A stretch of 37,356 bases of DNA from a virus. The DNA is taken from positions 1-37,356 of IMG/VR virus record IMGVR_UViG_3300021247_000261; one strand, 5' to 3'. Positions 30,189-36,934 of this stretch are shown here, piece after piece; position 1 is the stretch's first letter, and every line of letters begins with the position of its first letter. A program made the position numbers and the translations under genes. The notes below the pieces were generated by a model that did not search any database, was not told the DNA's origin, and saw only the letters and a program-made list of their open reading frames with translations.

Positions 30189-30493
30189 CCGCGCCGGAAC
30201 TGAAACACTGCCCGTTTTGCGGTGGAACCTTTCAGGTAGCAATGCGAGACGTAATGCTTTGCTTGGATTGTTATGCCAGCGGTCCACAGAACGAGGATCG
30301 CAAGGCCGCATGGAATACCCGCTTCGACCTGCACGACGCCACGGAGCGCAAGCTGGCGAAGGCGGTGGAGGCGCTGCGGAATATCGCTGTCGTAGGGTTT
30401 TCTAGCGACCCTAGCGTAAATGGTGCGATTGCAAAACAGACTGTGCTTCAGGCCCGCGCCGTGCTGGCCGAGATTGAGAAAGGCTGGCTGTGA
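30185..30493 (+). CDS. Lar-like restriction alleviation protein
   Basis: The 102-residue protein has the Lar-family N-terminus: LKHCPFCGGTFQV, then MLCLDCYASGPQNEDRKAAWNTR, so two Cys pairs and the conserved AWNTR. Lar proteins weaken type I restriction of the host. The second half is a helix (ERKLAKAVEALRNIAVVGF) common in phage accessory proteins with fused Lar domains. Two orphan DNA methyltransferases in the same phage point to the same selection pressure. Confidence 0.8.
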   Translation: MTAPELKHCPFCGGTFQVAMRDVMLCLDCYASGPQNEDRKAAWNTRFDLHDATERKLAKAVEALRNIAVVGFSSDPSVNGAIAKQTVLQARAVLAEIEKGWL

Positions 30494-30678
30494 TGGGCCT
30501 CAGAGAGACAAGCATCCATGTCGTCGCCAGCGGCACTGTCGTGGGTAAGGGGCTGGATGGTTCAGACATGATCGTCACGGATGAAAGTGCCGTATTTGAC
30601 GGCACCAGCGCAAATATGTGGGTCACGCAGCGCGTCTATGACCTGTTGAAATCTCAACCAAAGGGTGAACAGAAATGA
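30493..30678 (+). CDS. Small hypothetical protein
   Basis: 61 residues from ATG 30493 (TGATG overlap); GTG 30490 is one codon earlier. It is beta-like (TSIHVVASGTVVGKGLDGSDMIVTDES) with a short helix at the end. No known motif. It is placed in the coupled run and was probably gained with its neighbours. Confidence 0.65.
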   Translation: MGLRETSIHVVASGTVVGKGLDGSDMIVTDESAVFDGTSANMWVTQRVYDLLKSQPKGEQK

Positions 30679-31574
30679 GCGATAACGATCTTATCCGGCG
30701 CGGCGAAGCTATCCGAATGGTTAACCTATATGTGAAGTCGTTGCGGCATGTGACGTTGGCAGATCAGACGATTGAGGCCATCGCCGCCCTGCCCGCCGTT
30801 GCCGCCGCTCTCCCCGCCGTTGCCGCCAGCCTGCCATCTACTGTTGCCGCACGGTGGCGCGCGAACGGTCAGCCTGACCCTCACGGAACGCGCTACGATT
30901 GCGAACGAGCGGCACTTTCCATGGGGGACATGAGCGACGACGAACTTGCGAACCGCGTGTTTATGGCGAACCGCACTGACCCAGATCTGATTATCTGGCA
31001 AACCGCCGCCAAAGATCGCATCCGCTGGCTGTCCCGCGCGCTGGAGAGTGCGGCTGCCGCCAGCCAGCCCGCCGATCCTGTGCGGGTGACGGTCAAGCCG
31101 CTGATCTACACGTTCCATGATCGCGGCAACTATGGCGTCTGCATCGGTGGCCGTTGGCATGGGTGGGTAATGGTCCGCCATCCTGACGGGCATTGGGTCA
31201 GCGACCACCTTTCAGGTCAGGTTGATCCCGCACAGTCTGGTGACAACAGCATCCTCGCCGCCATCGACGTGCAGCCCGACCCCCGTGACGCGCAACGCCG
31301 CGACTTGGAGAAGGTGATCCGCAACCAGCGCGCAGAATTGAAGCGCCTGCAAAGCGTGGAAAAGGCGCATCGGGCTTACGTCAACCGCGTCATTAAGGAG
31401 CGCAAGAGTGACCCCCGTGACGCGCAGATCGCAGCACTGGTGGAGGCGCTGGCGCTTGCTGCGAACAGGCTGCAACGCTGCGCTGTCGATTATGATACGG
31501 GCAGCCGTGAGTTTATCGAAACATCAGAATGGGCGAAGGAAGCCATTGCCGCCGTGAAAGGCGGTGACGCATGA
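30675..31574 (+). CDS. Modular hypothetical protein with Ala-Pro repeat
   Basis: A 299-residue protein made of parts. The N-terminal segment is DNDLIRRGEAIRMV. A repeat LPAVAAALPAVAASLPS follows near residue 39-55, coded by a short direct DNA repeat. Then comes a segment about 140-185 (VKPLIYTFHDRGNYGVCIGGRWHGWVMVRHPDGHWV), similar to phage proteins that begin VKPLVWE. The C-terminal half is a coiled helix (LEKVIRNQRAELKRLQSVEKAHRAYVNRVI). The mix suggests fusion of domains from different phage genes. Function unknown. Confidence 0.72.
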   Translation: MSDNDLIRRGEAIRMVNLYVKSLRHVTLADQTIEAIAALPAVAAALPAVAASLPSTVAARWRANGQPDPHGTRYDCERAALSMGDMSDDELANRVFMANRTDPDLIIWQTAAKDRIRWLSRALESAAAASQPADPVRVTVKPLIYTFHDRGNYGVCIGGRWHGWVMVRHPDGHWVSDHLSGQVDPAQSGDNSILAAIDVQPDPRDAQRRDLEKVIRNQRAELKRLQSVEKAHRAYVNRVIKERKSDPRDAQIAALVEALALAANRLQRCAVDYDTGSREFIETSEWAKEAIAAVKGGDA

Positions 31575-31585
31575 GCGCCCTCACA
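31556..31585 (+). repeat. 30-bp direct repeat, copy 1
   Basis: A perfect 30-base repeat spanning the end of one gene and the start of the next (…GGCGGTGACGCATGAGCGC…). Copy 2 is at 31855-31884. Each copy codes for KGGDA-stop in one frame and MSALT in the next. Confidence 0.9.
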
Positions 31586-31873
31586 ATAGACGCAATGATT
31601 TTCGGGCTGGCCTATCTGAACGGGCCTAAATCAACACTATCATTCGGTGGCGAAGGCGCGGAAATGGAAATTACACCCCGCGCCCGTGAGGCGCTGAACT
31701 GCCTAATCAACTGCGGCTTTGCTGAGACTATGCCGAAAACCGATCAAATCATCGGGCGAGAGTTTTATCGCGGCCTGAGATCTCTAGGACCAGAGGCAAA
31801 GGCTGCGGGGATAGACCCGTTTGACCGTAAAAACGCTTGGCCCACCTTTGTAGCGAAAGGCGGTGACGCATGA
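31571..31873 (+). CDS. Small hypothetical protein
   Basis: 100 residues, MSALTIDAMIFGLAYLNGPKS, then ITPRAREALNCLINCGFAETMPKTDQI. It lies exactly between the two copies of the 30-bp repeat, and both its start (MSALT) and its end (AKGGDA) are made by them. This looks like a cassette that was added or may be lost by recombination between the repeats; deletion would fuse the neighbours at the same start. Function unknown. Confidence 0.72.
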   Translation: MSALTIDAMIFGLAYLNGPKSTLSFGGEGAEMEITPRAREALNCLINCGFAETMPKTDQIIGREFYRGLRSLGPEAKAAGIDPFDRKNAWPTFVAKGGDA

Positions 31874-31884
31874 GCGCCCTCACA
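31855..31884 (+). repeat. 30-bp direct repeat, copy 2
   Basis: Second copy of the gene-junction repeat, 299 bases from copy 1. See the entry at 31556. Confidence 0.9.
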
Positions 31885-32184
31885 CGGCTGGCCGAGAAGG
31901 TGGAGGCGGGGGAATGGGACCAACCTGTTGCGTGGAAGGTATTCGGCATCGGACAGACGGGACGAGCGGAACGCGCCTACAACGGCTCACTCGATGCCGC
32001 GAAGGCGCTGCATGAGGCGGTGCTGCCTGGGTGGATCGGCAGTTTTGCGACCGATGGATTTGCGCGGGTTGCCAAGGGTGGGAACGTTCTCACGGTGATG
32101 CAGTCAGCACACATTGACGGCCTTCCCGCCCGTGCCTGGTTGCTTGCGATCCTGCGCGCTTTGTCTGCGGGGGAATTGCCATGA
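31870..32184 (+). CDS. Phage accessory protein with LHEAVLPGW motif
   Basis: 104 residues: ALTRLAEKVEAGEWDQP, then YNGSLDAAKALHEAVLPGWIGSF, ending RAWLLAILRALSAGELP. This pattern (AEKVEAG..., SLDAA..LHEAVLPGW, ARAWLLAILRAL) is common among small proteins of phages infecting alphaproteobacteria, from memory. Function unknown. Its start is carried by copy 2 of the 30-bp repeat. Confidence 0.78.
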   Translation: MSALTRLAEKVEAGEWDQPVAWKVFGIGQTGRAERAYNGSLDAAKALHEAVLPGWIGSFATDGFARVAKGGNVLTVMQSAHIDGLPARAWLLAILRALSAGELP

Positions 32185-32600
32185 CAGACGCACCCCAAGA
32201 AATCGAATGGCCGGATGAAATCTGGGCAGAGGATCGCCAAGACAGTCACTACGGCCTCTATCGGCTATCGGTGTTCGCGACGGTCAATGAACCGCTGGAG
32301 CACGCCAAATACGTCCATCACAAGTTTCACGACAGCCTGCAAAAATACCATGACACGATGATTGCAAGTCTGCGGGCTGAACTGGTCGAAATGCACTTGG
32401 CCACAGCCCGCATTTCCGAACTGGAAACCCTGCTGGCGCGCTGTCTGGTGATGGACATCCACTCAGCCGAGGAAGCGGCAGACGCGCTTGGCGGGCTTGG
32501 CCGCGTGTTCGATCTGGTCACGGCATACCGCGAGGCAAACCCGCTGCCCGCGCATGATCTGGAATCCGCCACTGGCATTGATGGGGACGTAGCATTTTGA
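32181..32600 (+). CDS. Hypothetical coiled-coil protein
   Basis: 139 residues. N-terminal IEWPDEIWAEDRQDSHYGLY, similar to phage proteins that contain PDEIWA; a Tyr/His-rich segment (YVHHKFHDSLQKYHDTM); then a coiled helix (LRAELVEMHLATARISELETLLARCL). ATGA overlaps upstream, TTGA downstream. No function can be assigned. Confidence 0.72.
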   Translation: MTDAPQEIEWPDEIWAEDRQDSHYGLYRLSVFATVNEPLEHAKYVHHKFHDSLQKYHDTMIASLRAELVEMHLATARISELETLLARCLVMDIHSAEEAADALGGLGRVFDLVTAYREANPLPAHDLESATGIDGDVAF

Positions 32601-32869
32601 CCAGAGCAAATACACGGCGCTGTTCGTCATGCCGCTGGTGGGATCGCAGCAACAATTTCCGCGCGCAGGATCGTGACTGGGGGCTGTGCCATTTTTGGGG
32701 CGGCAGATCAGGCCACCGGATTCTAAACGGTTTCATCGACTATAGCTACGGCCACGAACCGCGTGGGTCCGATACCTGCGATTGGCACAACGCCGATCCA
32801 TCCAAGAAGGAAGCCGCGCACCTCGACGGGAAAATGCCAGAAATGAAGTGCGAAGGGGAATTGCCATGA
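32597..32869 (+). CDS. Small Cys/Trp-rich protein
   Basis: 90 residues from TTG 32597, which overlaps the previous stop (TTGA); there is no in-frame ATG before the far end. Cysteine/tryptophan clusters (RCSSCRWWD, LCHFWGG, CDWHNAD) suggest a zinc-binding module. The family is not known to me, but CSSCRWWD...GxCHxW is a recurrent phage motif. It may bind nucleic acid. Confidence 0.68.
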   Translation: MTRANTRRCSSCRWWDRSNNFRAQDRDWGLCHFWGGRSGHRILNGFIDYSYGHEPRGSDTCDWHNADPSKKEAAHLDGKMPEMKCEGELP

Positions 32870-33015
32870 CCGCGCCACGTCATTGCTGGATCTGCCTGCG
32901 CACAGAACCACATTGACCCGACTGCAATTACATGGCAGAGTGTCGGAAAGCGGTGGCGGACCTGACCGAACGCCACCGCATCCTAATCATAACGCAGGGA
33001 GATGCGCATGACTGA
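32866..33015 (+). pseudogene. Small Cys-rich gene with in-frame TGA
   Basis: ATG 32866 (ATGA overlap) starts MTAPRHCWICLRTEPH and stops at TGA 32914-32916. The same frame then continues PDCNYMAECRKAVADLTERHR... to TGA 33013-33015. CWIC before the stop and CNYMAEC after it together look like one four-Cys zinc finger, so an originally continuous gene of about 49 codons seems to have been cut by a nonsense change. Read-through cannot be excluded. Confidence 0.5.
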
Positions 33016-33064
33016 GAATAATCATACATCGGAGAACGTGATGGGGCAAGCGCGATGGGCCTGA
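33008..33064 (+). CDS. Possible leader peptide before the helicase gene
   Basis: An 18-codon ORF, MTENNHTSENVMGQARWA, with AGGGA at a proper distance from its ATG. Its stop (33062-33064) lies just inside the helicase start (ATG 33055). It may serve translational coupling rather than make a functional peptide. Confidence 0.4.
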   Translation: MTENNHTSENVMGQARWA

Positions 33065-35019
33065 CTGAATACCGTGATTTCATTGCAGGACGTGCGCCTG
33101 CATCGCAGCGATTTGGATTTGACCCGCATCCGATTAACCAAGCAGCAAAGACACACCAGGCAAACGTCCTGAATTTTGCGCTAAACCGTGGCAAGTCTGC
33201 GGCGTTTCTCGACACTGGACTTGGTAAGTCGTTTATTGAATTGGAGTTTGCGCGGCAGTGCGCAGAAGAAACTGGCAAGCCTTCGCTGATCCTGACCCCG
33301 CTTGCCGTTGCTGCCCAGATGGTGCGAGAAGGCCAGAAGTTTGGCATTGATGCGCGTCAAATCCGCGAACAGCATGAAGTTGGCGCTGGCGTTATGGTGG
33401 CAAACTACGAACGGCTTTCCAAGCTTGATCCTGCATCATTTGGCGCTGTGATCTTGGATGAAAGCAGCATCCTGAAAAGCTACGCTAGCAAAACGCGCGT
33501 CATGTTGCAGGATGCGTTTATTGACACGCCTTACAAGCTGGCAGCAACTGCAACGCCAAGCCCGAATGACCATACCGAACTCGGAAACCATGCTGAGTTT
33601 CTTGGCATCATGCGGCAGCAGGAAATGATGTCAAAGTGGTTTATTAATGACACCGCAACCGCTTCGCAAGAATGGCGCTTGAAAGGCCATGCAACTGGTG
33701 ACTTCTGGGCTTTTGTCGCGTCATGGTCGCGGTGCGCTACACTTCCTTCCGATCTTGGCGGCGATGATACTGGATACGTTTTGCCCGCCATTGATCTGCA
33801 CATGCATACAGTTGCTGCTGACCGCATGGAAAACATCGGGCAAGGTATGCTGTTTCGCATCCCTGAAATGTCCGCCACTAGCTTTCATGAGGAAAAGCGG
33901 CTGACTATCAAGCATCGGTGCGAATTGGCCATTTCTATTGTATTTTCAGATTTTCGTAATAAACTGGCAGAAATTGGCAGCGGAGATAGCACATGCCTTG
34001 GAAGCCAGAATATGCAGCCGCAAGGCGGAAACGATACCAAGCTGATCCAGCGGAACGAGAGCGAAGAAAGTCTCAAGGCAGGACGCCAGAAGAAAACGCC
34101 GCATACATGCGAGAATATTACGTTGCAAACCCAGAAAAGTTTGCCAACACAAAAGAGCGCAGGGACAGAAACAACGCCGCCAGAAGGGCAAAATACGCCA
34201 GTGATCCTGAGTATGCAGCAAGAATGCGCGCCAGCGCAAACAGCCGCGATCCAGCGTCAAAAAGAAACGGTCGCCTTAAGTCAACATACGGGATCACCCA
34301 AGATGACTATGAGCGAATGCTTTCAGATCAGGGACGCGCTTGCGCAATTTGTGGCGCAGCCCACGAGGATAGGCGCGGGAAAATCCTGCACGTCGATCAT
34401 TGCCACAGAACTGGAAAGGTCAGGCAACTCTTATGCACAAGCTGCAATACGGCTCTCGGCAAGATGCGAGACGATACAGACAGGCTTAGATCAGCTATCG
34501 AATACTTGGAGCGCCATAAAGGCTGACCCATGGCTTGTGTTTTGCGAGACGAACGAGGAGCAAGACTTTTTGGAAACGGCGTTCGGGTCAATGGCCTTTT
34601 CAGTGCGTGGGTCAGATGATCCAGATGAAAAAGAGCGCAGAATTCTTGCATGGTGTGATGGGGAGCGCCCTGTGCTGATTAGCAAAACCAAGATTGTAGG
34701 TTTTGGCATGAACTTCCAACATTGCCGGAACGTCCTATTTGCATCTGTGAACTTTAGCTACGAAGCCTTTTATCAAGGCGTAAGACGTGTTTGGAGATTT
34801 GGTCAGGGCAAAACTGTAAATGTGCATGTAGTTCTTGCTGACACCGAGGCGTCGATCTGGAACATTATCAACGTCAAATCTGACAAGCACGATGAAATGA
34901 AACGCGCCATGGCCGATGCTATGCGGTCATTGCAATCTGAAACATCAACCCGCGTCAAATATGAACGCCCGCTGGATTTGGCATTTCCGGCATGGATCAA
35001 ATCGGAGAAAGCAGCATGA
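33055..35019 (+). CDS. SNF2-like helicase, interrupted by an HNH gene
   Basis: The 654-codon frame has SF2/SNF2-type motifs: Walker A DTGLGKS (53-59), motif II LDESS (134-138), motif III TATPSPND (165-172), and a C-terminal lobe with ISKTKIVGFGMNFQH and motif VI QGVRRVWRFGQ (574-584). Residues about 297-489 do not match this fold: they are Gln/Thr/Ser-rich and are the other-frame reading of an HNH endonuclease gene (33993-34526). Joining ...CELAISIV to ADPWLVFCETNEEQ gives the sequence expected for an uninterrupted enzyme. The frame remains open across the insert, so the product could be a helicase with a 193-residue linker, or nonfunctional, or restored by an unknown process. It overlaps the next gene by four bases. 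Confidence 0.8.
   Translation: MGLTEYRDFIAGRAPASQRFGFDPHPINQAAKTHQANVLNFALNRGKSAAFLDTGLGKSFIELEFARQCAEETGKPSLILTPLAVAAQMVREGQKFGIDARQIREQHEVGAGVMVANYERLSKLDPASFGAVILDESSILKSYASKTRVMLQDAFIDTPYKLAATATPSPNDHTELGNHAEFLGIMRQQEMMSKWFINDTATASQEWRLKGHATGDFWAFVASWSRCATLPSDLGGDDTGYVLPAIDLHMHTVAADRMENIGQGMLFRIPEMSATSFHEEKRLTIKHRCELAISIVFSDFRNKLAEIGSGDSTCLGSQNMQPQGGNDTKLIQRNESEESLKAGRQKKTPHTCENITLQTQKSLPTQKSAGTETTPPEGQNTPVILSMQQECAPAQTAAIQRQKETVALSQHTGSPKMTMSECFQIRDALAQFVAQPTRIGAGKSCTSIIATELERSGNSYAQAAIRLSARCETIQTGLDQLSNTWSAIKADPWLVFCETNEEQDFLETAFGSMAFSVRGSDDPDEKERRILAWCDGERPVLISKTKIVGFGMNFQHCRNVLFASVNFSYEAFYQGVRRVWRFGQGKTVNVHVVLADTEASIWNIINVKSDKHDEMKRAMADAMRSLQSETSTRVKYERPLDLAFPAWIKSEKAA
33993..34526 (+). 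CDS. HNH endonuclease, recombination endonuclease VII type
   Basis: A 177-residue endonuclease nested in the helicase gene in another frame. Residues 1-90 are basic and repeat-like, with three similar blocks ending (Y/E)A..R(R/M)..., probably the DNA-binding part. The HNH part has C117-x2-C120 (CAIC), VDHCHRTGKVR (D135, H136, H138), then LLCTSCNTALG with C148-x2-C151 and N152. This is the endonuclease VII-like HNH family, often mobile. GCGGAG eight bases before ATG 33993 allows separate translation. The stop codon lies exactly where the helicase homology resumes. It is probably a homing endonuclease. Confidence 0.88.
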   Translation: MPWKPEYAAARRKRYQADPAERERRKSQGRTPEENAAYMREYYVANPEKFANTKERRDRNNAARRAKYASDPEYAARMRASANSRDPASKRNGRLKSTYGITQDDYERMLSDQGRACAICGAAHEDRRGKILHVDHCHRTGKVRQLLCTSCNTALGKMRDDTDRLRSAIEYLERHKG

Positions 35020-36005
35020 AACAACCTGAGTATCAAGGCGCGGGATGGGCAATCCACAATAGCGATTGCATTGAGGGAATGTGGGCTATGCCAGAACATT
35101 CCGTTGATTGTTCGGTGTTCAGTCCGCCGTTTGGGGACCTTTTTGTGTATTCAGACAGCGAGCGTGACCTTGGCAATGCCGGAACTGGTCAGGCGTTTAT
35201 CAATCAATACTCTTTCTTTGCCGAGGCACTGACCCGCGTGATGAAGCCGGGGCGGATGACGTGCGTTCACTGCACTGACCTGCCGATGCGCAAGGGGCGG
35301 GATGGGGCGATTGGCCTGCAAGATTTTTCTGGAGACCTAATCAAAGCGCATACCGCCGCAGGCATGATCTATCACGGGCGTGTGACGATCTGGAAAGACC
35401 CTGTGGTGGAAATGCAGCGCACGAAAGCATTGGGCCTGCTGTATAAGCAGATCCGCAAGGATAGCACTATGAACCGCGTCGGGATGCCTGACTATATGCT
35501 GTTTTTCCGCGCGCCTGGTGACAATCCTGACCGCGTAGAACACTGCGCGCCGGGTGACGAAAAGGAACGTGTGCGGATTGCAAAGGCATGGCTGACTGAA
35601 ATGCACCGCCATGGCCTAGCATCAAATGTGCCAGATGATGCGATGATTGCGGAACTGATCAAACATGCCGAGTTTGACGTTTACGAGTGGCAAAAACTTG
35701 CATCGCCTGTGTGGATGAATATCCAGCAAGGCAATGTGCTAAACCGCATGAAGGGAACGAACGACGAGCGCCACGTTTGCCCGCTGCAACTCGATACCAT
35801 TGAGAACTGCATGCGGCTTTACAGCAAGCCCGGCGATGTGATTATGGACCCGTTCAACGGCATCGGCTCGACAGGCTATCAGGCGGTCAAGATGTTCCGC
35901 CGCTATCTTGGGTTTGAGTTGAAACCTGAGTATGCAAAGCAGGCTGACAAAAACCTGAAAGAGGCAGAAGCATCGGTTGGCGATTTGTTTGCGGTGGCGT
36001 CATGA
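35016..36005 (+). CDS. DNA N4-cytosine/N6-adenine methyltransferase
   Basis: 329 residues from ATG 35016, which overlaps the helicase stop (ATGA) and follows GGAGAA; an in-frame ATG at 34992 is less likely. Motif IV is SPPF (36-39) near the N-terminus and the AdoMet-binding motif I is DPFNGIGSTG (278-287) near the C-terminus, so it belongs to the beta-class order of amino-methyltransferases; SPP(F/Y) can be N4-C or N6-A. The long middle (about 110-250) is the target-recognition region. No partner nuclease is present, so the enzyme probably protects the phage genome. Its position directly after a SNF2-like helicase is common in phages of this type. Confidence 0.88.
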   Translation: MKQPEYQGAGWAIHNSDCIEGMWAMPEHSVDCSVFSPPFGDLFVYSDSERDLGNAGTGQAFINQYSFFAEALTRVMKPGRMTCVHCTDLPMRKGRDGAIGLQDFSGDLIKAHTAAGMIYHGRVTIWKDPVVEMQRTKALGLLYKQIRKDSTMNRVGMPDYMLFFRAPGDNPDRVEHCAPGDEKERVRIAKAWLTEMHRHGLASNVPDDAMIAELIKHAEFDVYEWQKLASPVWMNIQQGNVLNRMKGTNDERHVCPLQLDTIENCMRLYSKPGDVIMDPFNGIGSTGYQAVKMFRRYLGFELKPEYAKQADKNLKEAEASVGDLFAVAS

Positions 36006-36271
36006 AAAGCATCATCATCTGCCTTCTCGCCACCCAAGCAAATGCCGACTGCTATCCGCGCACTGATCTGATTGCCGCGCTGTCGGATCGGTATGGCGAG
36101 GCGCAACTTGTCCGCGCTATGGAAGATCGCGGCGGCATGGTTGAGGTGTATGTATCGCAGGGCGGAACGTGGACGATGGTAGTCGTTCCGCCTGTCACGG
36201 GTGAAATGCAGGCTTGCATTGTCGCAACAGGATCAAGCTGGATGATGGTTCCGCAAGGGGAGTTGAATTAA
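36002..36271 (+). CDS. Small secreted protein
   Basis: 89 residues starting MKSIIICLLATQANADCYPR, a short signal peptide with a likely cut at ANA-DC. The mature part has DLIAALSDRYGEAQLVRAMEDRGGMVEVYVSQ, then GTWTMVVVPP, CIVATGSSWM, a pattern that I know from small periplasmic proteins of Rhodobacteraceae and their phages. Last gene of the rightward transcript; its TAA overlaps the stop of the convergent spanin gene (36268-36271). Confidence 0.8.
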   Translation: MKSIIICLLATQANADCYPRTDLIAALSDRYGEAQLVRAMEDRGGMVEVYVSQGGTWTMVVVPPVTGEMQACIVATGSSWMMVPQGELN

Positions 36272-36465
36272 CCACACGCCGCGTCGATCTGGCGGATCAG
36301 CCGCGCGCCCGTGACCAGCGATTGCGGCCCGCCATCATCCGCCAGAGCCGCCGCATGTTGCGTCCGCGTCGCATCGGTCCCGTCGCATATCGCATCAGGA
36401 CTTGCCCCGCTCATGCAGCCAGCGATGGGCAGCGTCAGGATCATTGCCAAGAGTATCCGCATCAT
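36268..36465 (-). CDS. Outer-membrane spanin lipoprotein (Rz1-like)
   Basis: 65 residues from ATG 36465 (AAGGA six bases upstream); ATG 36462 is next. MMRILLAMILTLPIAGCMSG is a lipoprotein signal with lipobox LPIAGC. The mature protein is short and Ala-rich (CMSGASPDAICDG...RQIDAACG), consistent with an outer-membrane spanin. It overlaps the upstream inner-membrane spanin candidate by 71 bases in another frame, the classical Rz/Rz1 arrangement. Spanins fuse inner and outer membranes in the last step of lysis. Confidence 0.78.
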   Translation of the reverse strand: MMRILLAMILTLPIAGCMSGASPDAICDGTDATRTQHAAALADDGGPQSLVTGARLIRQIDAACG

Positions 36466-36625
36466 CGATCTTCCTTCGTGTTTTCGCATACCGTTCAGCC
36501 GCCGCCAGAGCCGTTTCCTGCCGCGCCTGACGCTTTGCCAGCCCCCACACAGCCAGAAACGCCAGAACGGCTGCAAAGGCCCATCCAGCGGCCTTGCGGA
36601 TGGGGGCGAGGATTAGTGTCAGCAT
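36395..36625 (-). CDS. Inner-membrane spanin (Rz-like)
   Basis: 76 residues with one N-terminal membrane helix (AAGWAFAAVLAFLAVWGLA) and a periplasmic coiled coil (KRQARQETALAAAERYAKTRRKIDDADTL), the expected topology of an i-spanin. GAGGTG precedes ATG 36625. Its end overlaps the Rz1-like gene in a different frame. The location behind holin and endolysin completes a lysis cassette. Confidence 0.78.
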   Translation of the reverse strand: MLTLILAPIRKAAGWAFAAVLAFLAVWGLAKRQARQETALAAAERYAKTRRKIDDADTLGNDPDAAHRWLHERGKS

Positions 36626-36629
36626 TGTG

Positions 36630-36755
36630 TCACCTCGTCTTTTGTGGCATATTTTGCGCGTTCCCGTCCGTTGGCCCGTGGCGGGTTAGCAAGTCCCGCG
36701 CGTGGGGGTCACCGTCTGGGTTCCAATCTGGATAGGCTAACGGGCCGCCAATCAC
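36630..36755 (-). CDS. Small ORF in the lysis cassette
   Basis: A 41-residue ORF from GTG 36755, overlapping the holin stop (GTGA): VIGGPLAYPDWNPDGDPHAR, then DLLTRHGPTDGNAQ. It fills the only gap in the lysis cassette and ends a few bases before the spanin start, so it may couple translation. The sequence is not repetitive. No family is recognised. Confidence 0.45.
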   Translation of the reverse strand: MIGGPLAYPDWNPDGDPHARDLLTRHGPTDGNAQNMPQKTR

Positions 36756-36934
36756 TTCTTCCCCCACTTGGCGAACACAGCGCCAGTGAACAGCGCCGAA
36801 CCAGCGAGGCCAACAGCGGCGGTTTCTAGGCTGATCTGGATCACCTGCGCCGTCGCGTCGTAGGTGACACCCGGCAGCGTCCCGAGGATGGGCGCGATGA
36901 AATACAGCGCAAGGCGGATATAGACGGGGTTCAT
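36752..36934 (-). CDS. Holin-like small membrane protein
   Basis: 60 residues: MNPVYIRLALYFIAPILGTL (membrane segment 1), a short loop with PGVTYDATAQVIQISLE, then AAVGLAGSALFTGAVFAKWG (segment 2) and a basic KK end. Two-span holins have this layout and size. ATGA overlap with the endolysin gene. It should permeabilise the inner membrane at the time of lysis. Confidence 0.78.
   Translation of the reverse strand: MNPVYIRLALYFIAPILGTLPGVTYDATAQVIQISLETAAVGLAGSALFTGAVFAKWGKK

Noticed and set aside
32866-33015. TGA as a sense codon in this phage
   Set aside because: TGA ends many well-supported neighbouring genes through ATGA and TGATG overlaps, so general recoding cannot apply.
33943-34521. 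Group I intron or intein in the helicase gene
   Set aside because: Fewer than about 50 bases of the insert are outside the HNH ORF, which leaves no room for a normal intron core. The helicase-frame translation lacks intein end motifs such as a first Cys/Ser and a terminal HN. A very unusual intron remains possible and is named as a test in the finding.
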